Made by a program: the position numbers and the translations under genes. Under the pieces are notes generated by a model. It was not told where the DNA came from. It saw only the letters and a list, made by a program, of their open reading frames with translations, and did not search any database. DNA of 8,389 bases from an uncultured Eubacteriales bacterium (GTDB lineage Bacteria; Bacillota; Clostridia; Oscillospirales; Acutalibacteraceae). The stretch is taken from NCBI GenBank assembly GCA_934718145.1, contig CAKUZC010000035.1, positions 1-8,389 of the forward strand, read 5' to 3'. Positions 1 through 7,694 of this stretch are shown here, piece after piece (the first letter of the stretch is position 1; each line of letters begins with the position of its first letter).

Positions 1-64
1 AATCAAGAGCACATCGATTAAATATCCACGAATGAACTCGCAAATTTCTAAGTGTCCTTTGTAA
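1..64 (+). CDS. rsmG: 3' end of rsmG (16S rRNA G527 N7-methyltransferase), truncated by window start
   Basis: Only the last 20 codons and the TAA stop (62-64) are present; the frame starts at base 2. The tail reads KSTSIKYPRMNSQISKCPL, which fits the conserved RsmG/GidB ending of the type T-x-K-Y-P-R-x(6)-K-x-P-L. RsmG methylates G527 of 16S rRNA using S-adenosylmethionine. The catalytic domain lies upstream of the window and cannot be checked. Its position just before parA-parB is the normal one in Gram-positive origin regions, which strengthens the call. The parS site begins 2 nt after the stop. Identification rests on a short tail plus synteny. Confidence 0.75.
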   Translation, partial: IKSTSIKYPRMNSQISKCPL

Positions 65-66
65 AA

Positions 67-82
67 TGTTTCACGTGAAACA
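67..82. promoter_or_regulatory. parS: parS centromere site 1
   Basis: TGTTTCACGTGAAACA is a perfect 16-bp palindrome matching the bacterial chromosomal parS consensus. It is the loading site for ParB, which is encoded about 1.1 kb downstream. Bound ParB clamps spread on neighbouring DNA and recruit ParA and SMC to organise the origin region. Confidence 0.96.
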
Positions 83-135
83 AAAGCAATTATTTCATGA
101 AAATTTGGCACTACGTCGCCGAATTCATTGAATGA

Positions 136-270
136 ACGAAAATAAAATTAAAATACTTTAAATGGTCTCTAGAAAAGAGTTCCAGAAGTGTAATAATAAT
201 TGAAAAAATCAAGAAAACATCGATTAAATATCCACGAATGAACTCGCAAATTTCTAAGTGTCCTTTGTAA
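136..270 (+). pseudogene. Duplicated C-terminal fragment of rsmG
   Basis: An open frame of 44 codons plus TAA, preceded in frame by TGA at 133-135 and lacking an initiation signal. It encodes LKYFKWSLEKSSRSVIIIEK followed by a tail nearly identical to the genuine rsmG end (IKKTSIKYPRMNSQISKCPL versus IKSTSIKYPRMNSQISKCPL). The SSRSVIIIEK stretch resembles the penultimate strand of RsmG (typically SER-[SN]-IIIIEK). The fragment therefore extends beyond the visible repeat into rsmG sequence whose original lies left of the window. It is not expected to be translated. I infer it to be the remnant of a tandem duplication of the rsmG 3' end. Bases 86-135 show no clear RsmG similarity and may hold the junction or a decayed part. 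Confidence 0.72.
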
Positions 271-291
271 AATGTTTCACGTGAAACAAAA
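207..291 (+). repeat. Direct repeat copy 2 (rsmG tail + parS)
   Basis: Second copy of the 85-bp unit at 1-85, with 83 of 85 bases identical. It carries parS site 2 and ends about 26 bp before the -10 box of the parA promoter. The near identity implies a recent duplication or ongoing homogenisation by recombination. Confidence 0.95.
273..288. promoter_or_regulatory. parS: parS centromere site 2, adjacent to the parA promoter
   Basis: A second perfect TGTTTCACGTGAAACA palindrome, identical to the site at 67-82. It ends 31 bp upstream of the TATAAT of the parA promoter, just upstream of where a -35 element would sit. ParB loading and spreading from here could influence parAB transcription; this is inference from position. 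Confidence 0.96.
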
Positions 292-316
292 ACGATTTTA
301 ATTGAATTTAACCTTG

Positions 317-325
317 TGGTATAAT
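317..325 (+). promoter_or_regulatory. Extended -10 promoter of the parA operon
   Basis: TGGTATAAT gives a perfect TATAAT (320-325) preceded by the TGn extension (317-319). No good -35 hexamer is found 16-18 bp upstream (the best there is TTTAAT at 297-302), consistent with an extended -10 promoter. The expected start is near 332, leaving a 5' leader of about 20 nt with GGAGG at 343-347 before parA. Confidence 0.7.
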
Positions 326-351
326 GATTAAAAAACGCAATCGGAGGATTT

Positions 352-1113
352 ATGGGTAAAATAATTTCAGTTTCCAATCAAAAAGGCGGCGTTGGTAAAA
401 CAACAACTTCGATTAATTTGTCGGCTTCATTGGGAATTTTAGGGAAAAAAGTTCTTGTCATAGATTTGGACCCTCAAGGAAATACCACGAGCGGACTTGG
501 CTTTGACAAGAGAGAAATAACGAAATCATCTTACGATATTCTTGAAAAAGATACTTCCGCTGAGGAAGCTGTTATTGAAACGCAGTTTAAAAATTTGTAT
601 TTGATACCATCTCATATAAATTTGGCTTCAATTGACGCCGGGATCAGTCTTTTTTCGGGAAAGGAGTCTAGACTCAAAAATAAAATTTCTCATTTAAAGG
701 AAGTCTACGACTATATCTTGATAGATTGTCCACCGTCTCTGGGGATTATTACAATAAATGCTTTCTGTGCGAGCGATACAGTTCTTATTCCGATTCAATG
801 TGAATATTATGCATTAGAAGGATTGTCACAACTCATAAATACCATAAAGGTTGTAAAGAGGCATCACAATCATACACTCGATATAGAGGGAATTTTGATG
901 ACGATGTGTGATTTGAGGCTCAACCTTACACGTCAAGTAATAGAGGAAGTTAAAAAGAACTTTCCTGATAAAGTTTTTAAAACCACAATTCCCAGAACGG
1001 TAAAAATTTCCGAAGCACCCGGTTTTGGGAAACCTGTAGCTTATTTCGCAAAGCTTAATTTAGGAACTTTTGCGTATAAAAATTTAGCTAAAGAGATAGT
1101 AAAAAAACAGTAA
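352..1113 (+). CDS. parA: Chromosome partitioning ATPase ParA (Soj)
   Basis: A 253-residue protein, full length for a chromosomal Soj/ParA lacking an N-terminal HTH extension. It has the deviant Walker A box KGGVGKT at residues 11-17, the A' region VIDLDPQGN at 36-44, and Walker B LIDCPPS with Asp125. ATP-bound dimers bind DNA nonspecifically. ParB bound at parS stimulates hydrolysis, which moves origins apart, and in several Gram-positives Soj also modulates DnaA. The ATG at 352 is supported by GGAGG at 343-347, spaced rather closely at 4 nt, and by the family start MGKIISVSNQKGGVGKT. It is the first gene of the operon, behind an extended -10 promoter and between parS and parB. No missing catalytic residue is seen. 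Confidence 0.97.
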   Translation: MGKIISVSNQKGGVGKTTTSINLSASLGILGKKVLVIDLDPQGNTTSGLGFDKREITKSSYDILEKDTSAEEAVIETQFKNLYLIPSHINLASIDAGISLFSGKESRLKNKISHLKEVYDYILIDCPPSLGIITINAFCASDTVLIPIQCEYYALEGLSQLINTIKVVKRHHNHTLDIEGILMTMCDLRLNLTRQVIEEVKKNFPDKVFKTTIPRTVKISEAPGFGKPVAYFAKLNLGTFAYKNLAKEIVKKQ

Positions 1114-1195
1114 AAATAAGCACTACATATGTCTGACATGAAAAACTTATACATAGTAATGGGAAGTAAAAACATAAACAAAAGGAGTTGATTTT

Positions 1196-2059
1196 ATGGC
1201 TAAATCCGGTGGACTTGGCAAAGGATTAGACTTAATTTTCATGCAAAACAATACCGAAACTGAAAATGCACCGGTTACTTTGAATATTTCAGAACTTGAA
1301 GCTAATTTAAGTCAACCTCGTTTTAAATTTAAAGAAGATGCACTTTCAGAGCTTGCCAATTCCATTGCCGAACATGGTCTTATTCAGCCAATAGTAGTTA
1401 AACCTCTTGCTTCGGGTAAGTACAAAATAATAGCCGGAGAACGTAGATTTCGAGCCAGCAAAATTGTGGGATTATCTGAAGTGCCGGTGGTAGTAAAAGA
1501 TATAGATGATTCAAAAATAATGGAACTTGCTTTGGTTGAAAATCTTCAACGTGAGGATTTATCAGCTCTTGAAGAGGCAAAAGGGTACAAAGCTTTGATG
1601 GACGCTCACAATTTTACTCAGGAAGATGTTTCCAAAGCTATGGGAAAATCACGTTCTTATATTGCGAATGCTCTTCGGCTTTTGAATCTACCTAGTTTAG
1701 TTATTGAAAAACTAGAATCCGGTGAAATAACCGCCGCACATGCAAGGACTCTTGCTTCCCTTAACTCTTCAGAAGATATAGAACGTGCTTTAAATATAAC
1801 TCTTTCCCAAGGATTGAACGTCAGACAACTTGAACGACTCGTTAAGAAAATGAATTTAAAAAAAATTGAAAAACCCAAATCAGTGAAATTAATTGAAAAA
1901 GAAGCTTTTTTCAAAACGGTAGAGACGGAATTAAATAAAAAATTTAGCAGAAAAGTTAAAGTTGTATCCGGAGTTAGAAAAAAAGGAACGATTCAAATAG
2001 AATTTTATGGAGAAGAAGATCTTTCGAAATTTTATAAGATTCTTATGGATGAAAAATAA
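1196..2059 (+). CDS. parB: Chromosome partitioning protein ParB (Spo0J)
   Basis: 287 residues, the usual length. It begins with the ParB signature GGLGKGLDLIF (residues 5-15). Next is the N-terminal CTP-binding/CTPase domain with QPRFKF, the GERRFRAS box at 81-88 and ENLQREDLSALEEA from residue 115. A helix-turn-helix for parS recognition follows at about 141-166 (TQEDVSKAMGKSRSYIANAL), then a Lys-rich linker and a C-terminal dimerisation domain. ParB loads at the two parS sites upstream, forms sliding clamps, stimulates ParA and recruits SMC. AAAGGAG at 1181-1187 lies 8 nt before the ATG. The 82-nt gap after parA has no convincing terminator, so cotranscription is likely. The dedicated nucleoid-occlusion paralogue Noc is unlikely because the partner parA is adjacent and parS matches the Spo0J type. 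Confidence 0.96.
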   Translation: MAKSGGLGKGLDLIFMQNNTETENAPVTLNISELEANLSQPRFKFKEDALSELANSIAEHGLIQPIVVKPLASGKYKIIAGERRFRASKIVGLSEVPVVVKDIDDSKIMELALVENLQREDLSALEEAKGYKALMDAHNFTQEDVSKAMGKSRSYIANALRLLNLPSLVIEKLESGEITAAHARTLASLNSSEDIERALNITLSQGLNVRQLERLVKKMNLKKIEKPKSVKLIEKEAFFKTVETELNKKFSRKVKVVSGVRKKGTIQIEFYGEEDLSKFYKILMDEK

Positions 2060-2074
2060 AGGAAAACTTAATTT

Positions 2075-2569
2075 ATGATTGGCGGTAAAATCAGTAAAGT
2101 AAAATATTTTATTTATGTTTTAATTTCTATTGCATTGTTTTTGTGGATTTTTTTGAATCCTTACACGAATATTAGGTTTGTTAAAAGCCATTTTTCGATA
2201 CTTAATTCCATAAATAGTTTTTTTAGCAGCATTAATGTGGGATATCATTTTAATTTTAATGATGTTTGTTCTGTTTTTAGGTTTACCGAGTATTTTATTT
2301 TTGGTATAATGTTGTCATTGATTGCAGGATTATACTCAAAGAATTATTTTTCAAATATTTTTACATTGTTATTTTTCGGTTTGAGTGTTGCTGTAGCGGA
2401 GGTATATCTTAAGTCTCTTAACGGTATGAGTATAGGTATAAACGAAGCGGTTTTAGCATTTGTTGAATTTTGTATAGGTATGATTTTTTACATTTTCATA
2501 AACAACCCCGCTTTTCCGACGAAAGCTCATTCAAAACATAAAGTAAATAAATATGATGGGAGACGTTGA
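2075..2569 (+). CDS. Small VanZ-like integral membrane protein
   Basis: 164 residues with four predicted membrane segments (about 11-29, 70-87, 92-110 and 124-143) and a basic C-terminal tail ([15 protein letters not shown] region). The pattern R-x-T-E-Y-F-I-x-G at 69-77, the acidic residue in the third helix (Glu109), a short loop with G117-x-S and N123-E124, and a glycine in the last helix recall the VanZ-like family (H-x-x-E-Y-x-x-x-G ... E-x-x-Q ... G-R ... D). The glutamine and arginine common in that loop are not present, so it is a divergent member at best. VanZ itself gives low-level teicoplanin resistance, but most homologues have no known role. The start is supported by AAAGGA at 2058-2063, which overlaps the parB stop codon. 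Its stop codon lies just before the serS start, so it sits inside the parAB-serS operon. Confidence 0.6.
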   Translation: MIGGKISKVKYFIYVLISIALFLWIFLNPYTNIRFVKSHFSILNSINSFFSSINVGYHFNFNDVCSVFRFTEYFIFGIMLSLIAGLYSKNYFSNIFTLLFFGLSVAVAEVYLKSLNGMSIGINEAVLAFVEFCIGMIFYIFINNPAFPTKAHSKHKVNKYDGRR

Positions 2570-2571
2570 AA

Positions 2572-3843
2572 ATGTTAGATATAAAAACAATAAGAAATGA
2601 CCCAGAAACCGTAAAAAAAGCGATTGCAAGTCGCGGATCGAATATGGATAAAGTAATAGACGAGGTTTTAAAAGCAGATGAGACTCGTCGTAAAACATTG
2701 GCAGAAGTTGAGAGCATGAAATACACTCAAAATGCTGTAAGCAAAAAAATTCCCGTCATGAAAAAAAACGGGGAAGACGTTTCTGCGGTTATGAGTGAAA
2801 TGAAAGAGCTTTCCGACAAGATAAGTGAAGAAAATAAAAAACTTTCCGAGCTTGAAAAAGTACAACGTGATTTGATTTTGACTATACCTAATATTCCAAA
2901 TAAAGATGTTCCGATTGGTAAAGACGATTCTGAAAATGTTGAAATAAGACGTTGGGGAGAACCCAGAAAGTTTGAATTTGAAGCCAAAGCTCATTGGGAT
3001 ATTGGAAAAAATCTGGATATTCTAGATCCTGAAAGGGCGGCAAAAGTTACAGGTGCGAGGTTTCATTTTTATAAAGGTTTGGGAGCAAAACTTGAGCGTT
3101 CGATTATAAACTTTTTTCTAAATACTCATACTGAAAACGGTTATAAAGAGATGTTGCCACCGTATATAGCAAATAGTGATTCTCTTTACGGAACTGGTCA
3201 ATTTCCGAAATTCAAAGAAGATGAGTTTAAACTTGAAAATACCGATTATTATCTGATTCCAACTGCAGAAGTTCCGGTTACAAATTATCATAGAGACGAA
3301 ATTTTAGATGGTGATAAGTTGCCGATTAAATATTGCGCTTATTCTGCTTGTTTCCGTTCGGAAGCCGGTTCTGCAGGTCGTGACACTCGCGGTTTGGTTC
3401 GTCAGCACCAGTTTAATAAGGTCGAACTTGTAAAATTTGTTAAGCCTGAGAACTCTTATGAAGAACTCGAAAAACTCACCAATGACGCGGAAAAATTGCT
3501 CCAAATTCTCAATATTCCTTACAGAGTAGTGTGTTTGTCTACAGGAGATTTGGGATTTTGTTCTGCGAAAACTTACGATATAGAAGTTTGGATGCCTTCT
3601 TACGGAAGGTATGTGGAAATATCTTCGTGTTCAAATTTTGAAGATTATCAAGCACGCAGAGCTGCAATACGTTATAAAAACAACAATAAAGAAAAAGCTC
3701 AGCTCGTTCATACATTAAACGGTTCCGGATTAGCTGTGGGTCGTACTGTTGCGGCTATTTTGGAAAATTATCAAAACGAGGACGGAAGCGTAACTGTTCC
3801 TGAAGTTTTAAGAGCGTTTATGGGTGTAGATGTTATAAAATAA
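2572..3843 (+). CDS. serS: Seryl-tRNA synthetase
   Basis: 423 residues from the ATG at 2572; catalyses ATP-dependent charging of tRNA-Ser (and tRNA-Sec where present) in the cytosol. An N-terminal long antiparallel coiled-coil tRNA-binding arm spans about residues 25-105 (rich in K/E heptads) and is followed by the class II catalytic core. Seen there are TAEVPVTN, motif 2 with [22 protein letters not shown] (Phe261 onward) and motif 3 GSGLAVGRT (384-392). An alternative TTG at 2566 would overlap the previous gene by 4 nt, but GGGAGA at 2558-2563 leaves only 2 nt to it and 8 to the ATG. The family start [12 protein letters not shown] also favours the ATG. The gene has no 5' leader of its own, so the T-box that often controls aminoacyl-tRNA synthetase genes in Bacillota is absent. 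Confidence 0.97.
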   Translation: MLDIKTIRNDPETVKKAIASRGSNMDKVIDEVLKADETRRKTLAEVESMKYTQNAVSKKIPVMKKNGEDVSAVMSEMKELSDKISEENKKLSELEKVQRDLILTIPNIPNKDVPIGKDDSENVEIRRWGEPRKFEFEAKAHWDIGKNLDILDPERAAKVTGARFHFYKGLGAKLERSIINFFLNTHTENGYKEMLPPYIANSDSLYGTGQFPKFKEDEFKLENTDYYLIPTAEVPVTNYHRDEILDGDKLPIKYCAYSACFRSEAGSAGRDTRGLVRQHQFNKVELVKFVKPENSYEELEKLTNDAEKLLQILNIPYRVVCLSTGDLGFCSAKTYDIEVWMPSYGRYVEISSCSNFEDYQARRAAIRYKNNNKEKAQLVHTLNGSGLAVGRTVAAILENYQNEDGSVTVPEVLRAFMGVDVIK

Positions 3844-3852
3844 ATTTATATT

Positions 3853-3895
3853 AGGCCGATGTTCGGAATTAAATCAGTTTTTCCGGGCGTTGGCT
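3853..3895 (+). other. Long imperfect RNA hairpin between serS and guaB
   Basis: Bases 3853-3868 can pair with 3881-3895 as a 15-pair stem with one bulged G (3854 or 3855) and a 12-nt loop (3869-3880). Four of the pairs are G-U in the + strand transcript (around 3858, 3860, 3862 and 3863). They would become A-C mismatches in a minus-strand transcript, so the fold is specific to + strand RNA. It starts 10 nt after the serS stop, and only three T residues follow, so it is not a canonical intrinsic terminator. It could be a weak terminator, a 3'-end stabiliser or a structured part of the guaB leader. The rest of the gap to guaB holds no convincing promoter; the best -10-like hexamer is TAAAAT at 3931-3936, without a -35. 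Confidence 0.55.
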
Positions 3896-3981
3896 TTGCG
3901 CTATAGAAATATGCTTTTATTCTCTGTCACTAAAATGGGGTAGAGTTTGAATATAAAAAATTTAATAATGAAGGAGTCTAA

Positions 3982-5463
<1,482 letters not shown>

Positions 5464-5471
5464 TTTCATTT

Positions 5472-5502
5472 CCGACAGACATATTTGTTTGTCGGTTTTT
5501 TT
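5472..5502 (+). terminator. Intrinsic terminator of guaB
   Basis: CCGACAGACA pairs with TGTTTGTCGG as a 10-bp stem (one G-U) around a TATT loop and is followed directly by seven T residues (5496-5502). It lies 8 nt after the guaB stop, in + orientation. Confidence 0.95.
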
Positions 5503-5540
5503 ATGCGTTTAATTTGTTTCAAGACATGCTAATTTTGCGC

Positions 5541-5580
5541 AAAAAAGCCTTTCCGGAGCATTTAAACACTTCGGAAAAGC
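5541..5580 (-). terminator. Intrinsic terminator for the leftward gene at 5675-5989
   Basis: On the minus strand GCTTTTCCG (5580-5572) pairs with CGGAAAGGC (5555-5547), a 9-position stem with one A-C mismatch and a 16-nt loop, followed by TTTTTT (5546-5541). It lies 94 nt after the stop of the leftward hypothetical gene and faces the guaB terminator, so the convergent units are insulated. Confidence 0.82.
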
Positions 5581-5628
5581 ATTAATTCAATATTTTCAAT
5601 TATTATACAGCGCAATCAAAATAAATTT

Positions 5629-5652
5629 AAAATGGTAACTAAATTCCATTTT
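5629..5652 (-). other. Weak AT-rich inverted repeat downstream of the hypothetical gene
   Basis: AAAATGG (5629-5635) and CCATTTT (5646-5652) form a 7-bp stem with a 10-nt loop, about 22 nt past the stop of the leftward gene. Only two G-C pairs are present. It may be an auxiliary terminator or chance in AT-rich DNA. Confidence 0.25.
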
Positions 5653-5674
5653 TTATATTTATTCTTCTTCTTAA

Positions 5675-5989
5675 TCATTCGTCGTCGTATGCATCACCTA
5701 ATGCAGCTATCAAACTTATTTGAAATGAGCTTGCCATATTTCTTCCCATAACTTTGTACCTTTCACTACATTCTTTATGTACTAAATCATGAGCTCTTCT
5801 GTGATTGGCATCTTCATTTGTTTTTAGTACACCAATTCGTATAGGTTCCATTTTATCTATTACATCAGATATCTTTTCATCTGAAATGTTATATTTTTTA
5901 CAAATTTTCATAGCTTTTTCTTTTTGAGCACCTATCCTATTGGGGCCTGATGTTAAATAATTGTTGATATCAGAATCAAATCCTGGCAT
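5675..5989 (-). CDS. Hypothetical protein, 104 residues, orphan gene at the block boundary
   Basis: I do not recognise a family. The protein is soluble and highly charged, with no signal peptide or membrane segment. It starts MPGFDSDINNYLTSGPNRIG, continues with Lys-rich predicted helices (KEKAMKICKKYNISDEKISDVIDKM), has a His/Arg-rich segment HRRAHDLVHKECSERY around residues 63-78, and ends in an acidic tail DAYDDE. The His spacing (H-x3-H-x3-H) could suit metal binding, but nothing proves it. I chose the ATG at 5989 because AGGA (6003-6000) is 10 nt away; a GTG at 5998 would add MIF but leaves only 1 nt after AGGA. The gene is monocistronic, with its own promoter and terminators on both sides. 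It stands between the guaB block and the polysaccharide genes. It could be a small accessory or mobile-element cargo gene. Confidence 0.7.
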   Translation of the reverse strand: MPGFDSDINNYLTSGPNRIGAQKEKAMKICKKYNISDEKISDVIDKMEPIRIGVLKTNEDANHRRAHDLVHKECSERYKVMGRNMASSFQISLIAALGDAYDDE

Positions 5990-6043
5990 AAAAATCACAT
6001 CCTATTCTCAAAATTTTTTATTTATATTCCGGGATATAGTTAC

Positions 6044-6069
6044 ATTATATATATATATATATAAGTCAA
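6044..6069 (-). promoter_or_regulatory. Promoter of the hypothetical gene with a (TA)n spacer
   Basis: Reading leftward, TTGACT (6069-6064) resembles a -35 box, and a perfect TATAAT follows at 6049-6044. The spacer is 14 nt, shorter than the optimal 16-18, and consists entirely of TA repeat. The expected start near 6037 gives a leader of about 48 nt to the ATG at 5989. The spacing suggests low activity at the present repeat length. Confidence 0.6.
6046..6063. repeat. TA dinucleotide microsatellite, 9 units
   Basis: Eighteen bases of uninterrupted TA repeat fill the gap between the -35 and -10 boxes of the leftward promoter and overlap the -10 box. Such tracts can change by one unit through strand slippage, which here would change promoter spacing by 2 bp. 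Confidence 0.9.
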
Positions 6070-6130
6070 GTGTTTTTTATAAAAATAATATAAATTTAAC
6101 AAAGTTTCTAATTTAATAAATTTTTGCAAG

Positions 6131-6152
6131 AAAAAACCACCCAAACAGGTGG
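6131..6152 (-). terminator. Intrinsic terminator of the polysaccharide operon
   Basis: On the minus strand CCACC (6152-6148) pairs with GGTGG (6141-6137) around a six-base loop that can close further by a T-G pair, followed by TTTTTT (6136-6131). It lies 25 nt after the stop of the O-antigen polymerase/ligase gene, so that gene is the last of its operon and the hypothetical gene needs its own promoter. Confidence 0.85.
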
Positions 6153-6177
6153 CACAATTGATTTTAAAAAATAAAAA

Positions 6178-7677
6178 TTAACAGTCAACTTTTTCAATAT
6201 TTTTGCTTGAAATTTTCGTATATGAAATTTCAAATCCGAGCATAAGCCAAAAAAATCCTACCATAAAAGTTATATCAAAAAGTATAGCCTTTTCAAACAG
6301 ACAATAACCGCAATAACCTACAAGTACGGAAAAAAGTTTTGTGAAAACCCCAAAATAATTGCGTTCTGTGCAAATAAACATATGTTTGCAAATATCTATT
6401 GCGACCAAAAATGAAAACAACGCAAAAATCGAAAATCCTACTAGTCCGTAACAAACCAAAATTGTAAGGTATCCATTATGAAGATCCGGATGTCTGAGAC
6501 CGCCTTTAAGATACCTCTTTGCATAAAGTCCAAGATTTGCCCTTCCTATACCCATTATGGGATTGTGCTTAAACATTTCCAGCCCTTGCTTAAGCAAAGT
6601 TATTCTTCCACTGCTAACTTCATAGTGTTCACGTCCGATGTGAAATTGCTCTTCTTTTTCTTCTTTATTTTCAGCATTATTTTCTTGAGTTTGTGGAGTC
6701 GGGACAACTATAGTGATACCGGTGTCTTTGGCGTGCGAAGCCGAGTCGATCTCACTTATCACCTCTTGAACTATCTCTCGACGAGAGGTTTCGGACATTG
6801 CTTCTCCCATAAAACGTTGGCATGCATCTCTTAAAGTAAACGAAATTGACAGCGAAACCACGCAAAAACCTATTATTATAAGCATGCTTTTTATAAATTT
6901 TATGCCATACGAAGCTTTATTCTTGAAAAACATATTACAAAAGACTCTTATTGTTAGATATATGACAAGAAACAAAAACGAAGCGTTTGAATCAGATAAA
7001 AATAAACATATACAGTTTAACGATACGCATAAAATTAATATCCATGGGTTAATTTTGCTATTTTTAAAATTATTTTTTATATATCGATCAGATAGAATGT
7101 CACAAGAGATTATGGATTCTATCATCGAAAAAGCCAATATATTTGAATTTACGTAAATTCCAATTAAACGATTCTTATATATACCCAAATTATACGGTCC
7201 AACAACCGTTTCATGTTTCCAAAAAAGTACGAAAAGAGACAAAACAGCACAAACAGAACCGAAAATAACAAAAAATTTAAGTATAAAGACCATTTCTTTT
7301 TCTATTTCACTGTGTGTATTTCCTGTATACATTCCGTAAAATATGAAAAAACATGCAGCAGTGTAAAGTATTAGTGCGATATTCGGAACGAACCATATTG
7401 AGACGTTCATAAATGAAGTTACCGCCATGGAAATTAAAAAAGCCCATAGAAGATACTTGTATTTGACTTTGAAAGCTCTTTTTTCCATAAAAAAATTATG
7501 TACAAGGATGAAAAATCCCCATGCCAGCACAAAACATTTTATCACCAAAAAAGGAATATCTAAAAATGCCAACATCTCAAAAGACAGAACCATTATAAAA
7601 ATTTTTCTGAAAAGGCTCGTATCACACATATACTTTTTTAAATCAAATTTTTCAAAAAACGACCGCAATACGAGCAC
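6178..7677 (-). CDS. Wzy/WaaL-type O-antigen polymerase or ligase family membrane protein
   Basis: 499 residues, polytopic, with about ten hydrophobic segments. The O-antigen ligase/polymerase (Wzy_C-like) pattern is clear. NRLIGIYVNSN lies near residue 170-180 and LFLSDSNASF follows in a later helix. A large extracytoplasmic loop spans about 285-395, containing SSGRITLLKQGLEMFKHNP (Arg358) and GIGRANLG (376-383) and leading into HPDLHNGYL (His400), with further helices after it. In this family the loop Arg and His act on undecaprenyl-linked glycans at the outer face of the membrane. In a Gram-positive the likely job is polymerising or attaching a capsular or wall glycan. The loop carries an acidic, low-complexity stretch (PQTQENNAENKEEKEEQ). 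The start is GTG at 7677, with AGGA (7687-7684) 6 nt before it; TTG at 7668 is an alternative. It lies 17 nt after the aminotransferase gene. Polymerase versus ligase cannot be decided from sequence. Confidence 0.85.
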   Translation of the reverse strand: MLVLRSFFEKFDLKKYMCDTSLFRKIFIMVLSFEMLAFLDIPFLVIKCFVLAWGFFILVHNFFMEKRAFKVKYKYLLWAFLISMAVTSFMNVSIWFVPNIALILYTAACFFIFYGMYTGNTHSEIEKEMVFILKFFVIFGSVCAVLSLFVLFWKHETVVGPYNLGIYKNRLIGIYVNSNILAFSMIESIISCDILSDRYIKNNFKNSKINPWILILCVSLNCICLFLSDSNASFLFLVIYLTIRVFCNMFFKNKASYGIKFIKSMLIIIGFCVVSLSISFTLRDACQRFMGEAMSETSRREIVQEVISEIDSASHAKDTGITIVVPTPQTQENNAENKEEKEEQFHIGREHYEVSSGRITLLKQGLEMFKHNPIMGIGRANLGLYAKRYLKGGLRHPDLHNGYLTILVCYGLVGFSIFALFSFLVAIDICKHMFICTERNYFGVFTKLFSVLVGYCGYCLFEKAILFDITFMVGFFWLMLGFEISYTKISSKNIEKVDC

Positions 7678-7694
7678 CCCTTTTCCTAGGAAAT

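Larger units (their letters stand above)
1..85 (+). repeat. Direct repeat copy 1 (rsmG tail + parS)
   Basis: This segment is repeated at 207-291, offset by exactly 206 bp. Only two differences are seen (positions 9 and 10 versus 215 and 216); positions 11-85 match 217-291 perfectly. It contains the end of rsmG and parS site 1. Similarity stops at base 86, and the left edge may lie outside the window. Confidence 0.95.

Noticed and set aside
111..377. Minus-strand open frame of 88 codons across the parS/promoter region
   Set aside because: It covers the duplicated rsmG relic, parS and the parA promoter on the opposite strand and has no family resemblance; the duplication explains its existence.
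1129..1139. Hyphenated palindrome ATGTCTGACAT between parA and parB
   Set aside because: Eleven bases, AT-rich, single occurrence, with no promoter beside it; chance is a sufficient explanation.
2570..2571. T-box or other leader in front of serS
   Set aside because: Only 2 nt separate the preceding stop codon from the serS ATG, so there is no room for a leader, and no T-box core sequence was seen nearby.
5998..5998. GTG at 5998 as start of the hypothetical gene
   Set aside because: The AGGA sequence is only 1 nt upstream of this GTG but 10 nt upstream of the ATG at 5989, so the ATG is the better start.
6478..6834. Plus-strand open frame of 118 codons opposite the polymerase/ligase gene
   Set aside because: The minus strand encodes clear family motifs (LHNGYL, GIGRANLG) over the same bases; the plus frame has no recognisable domain.
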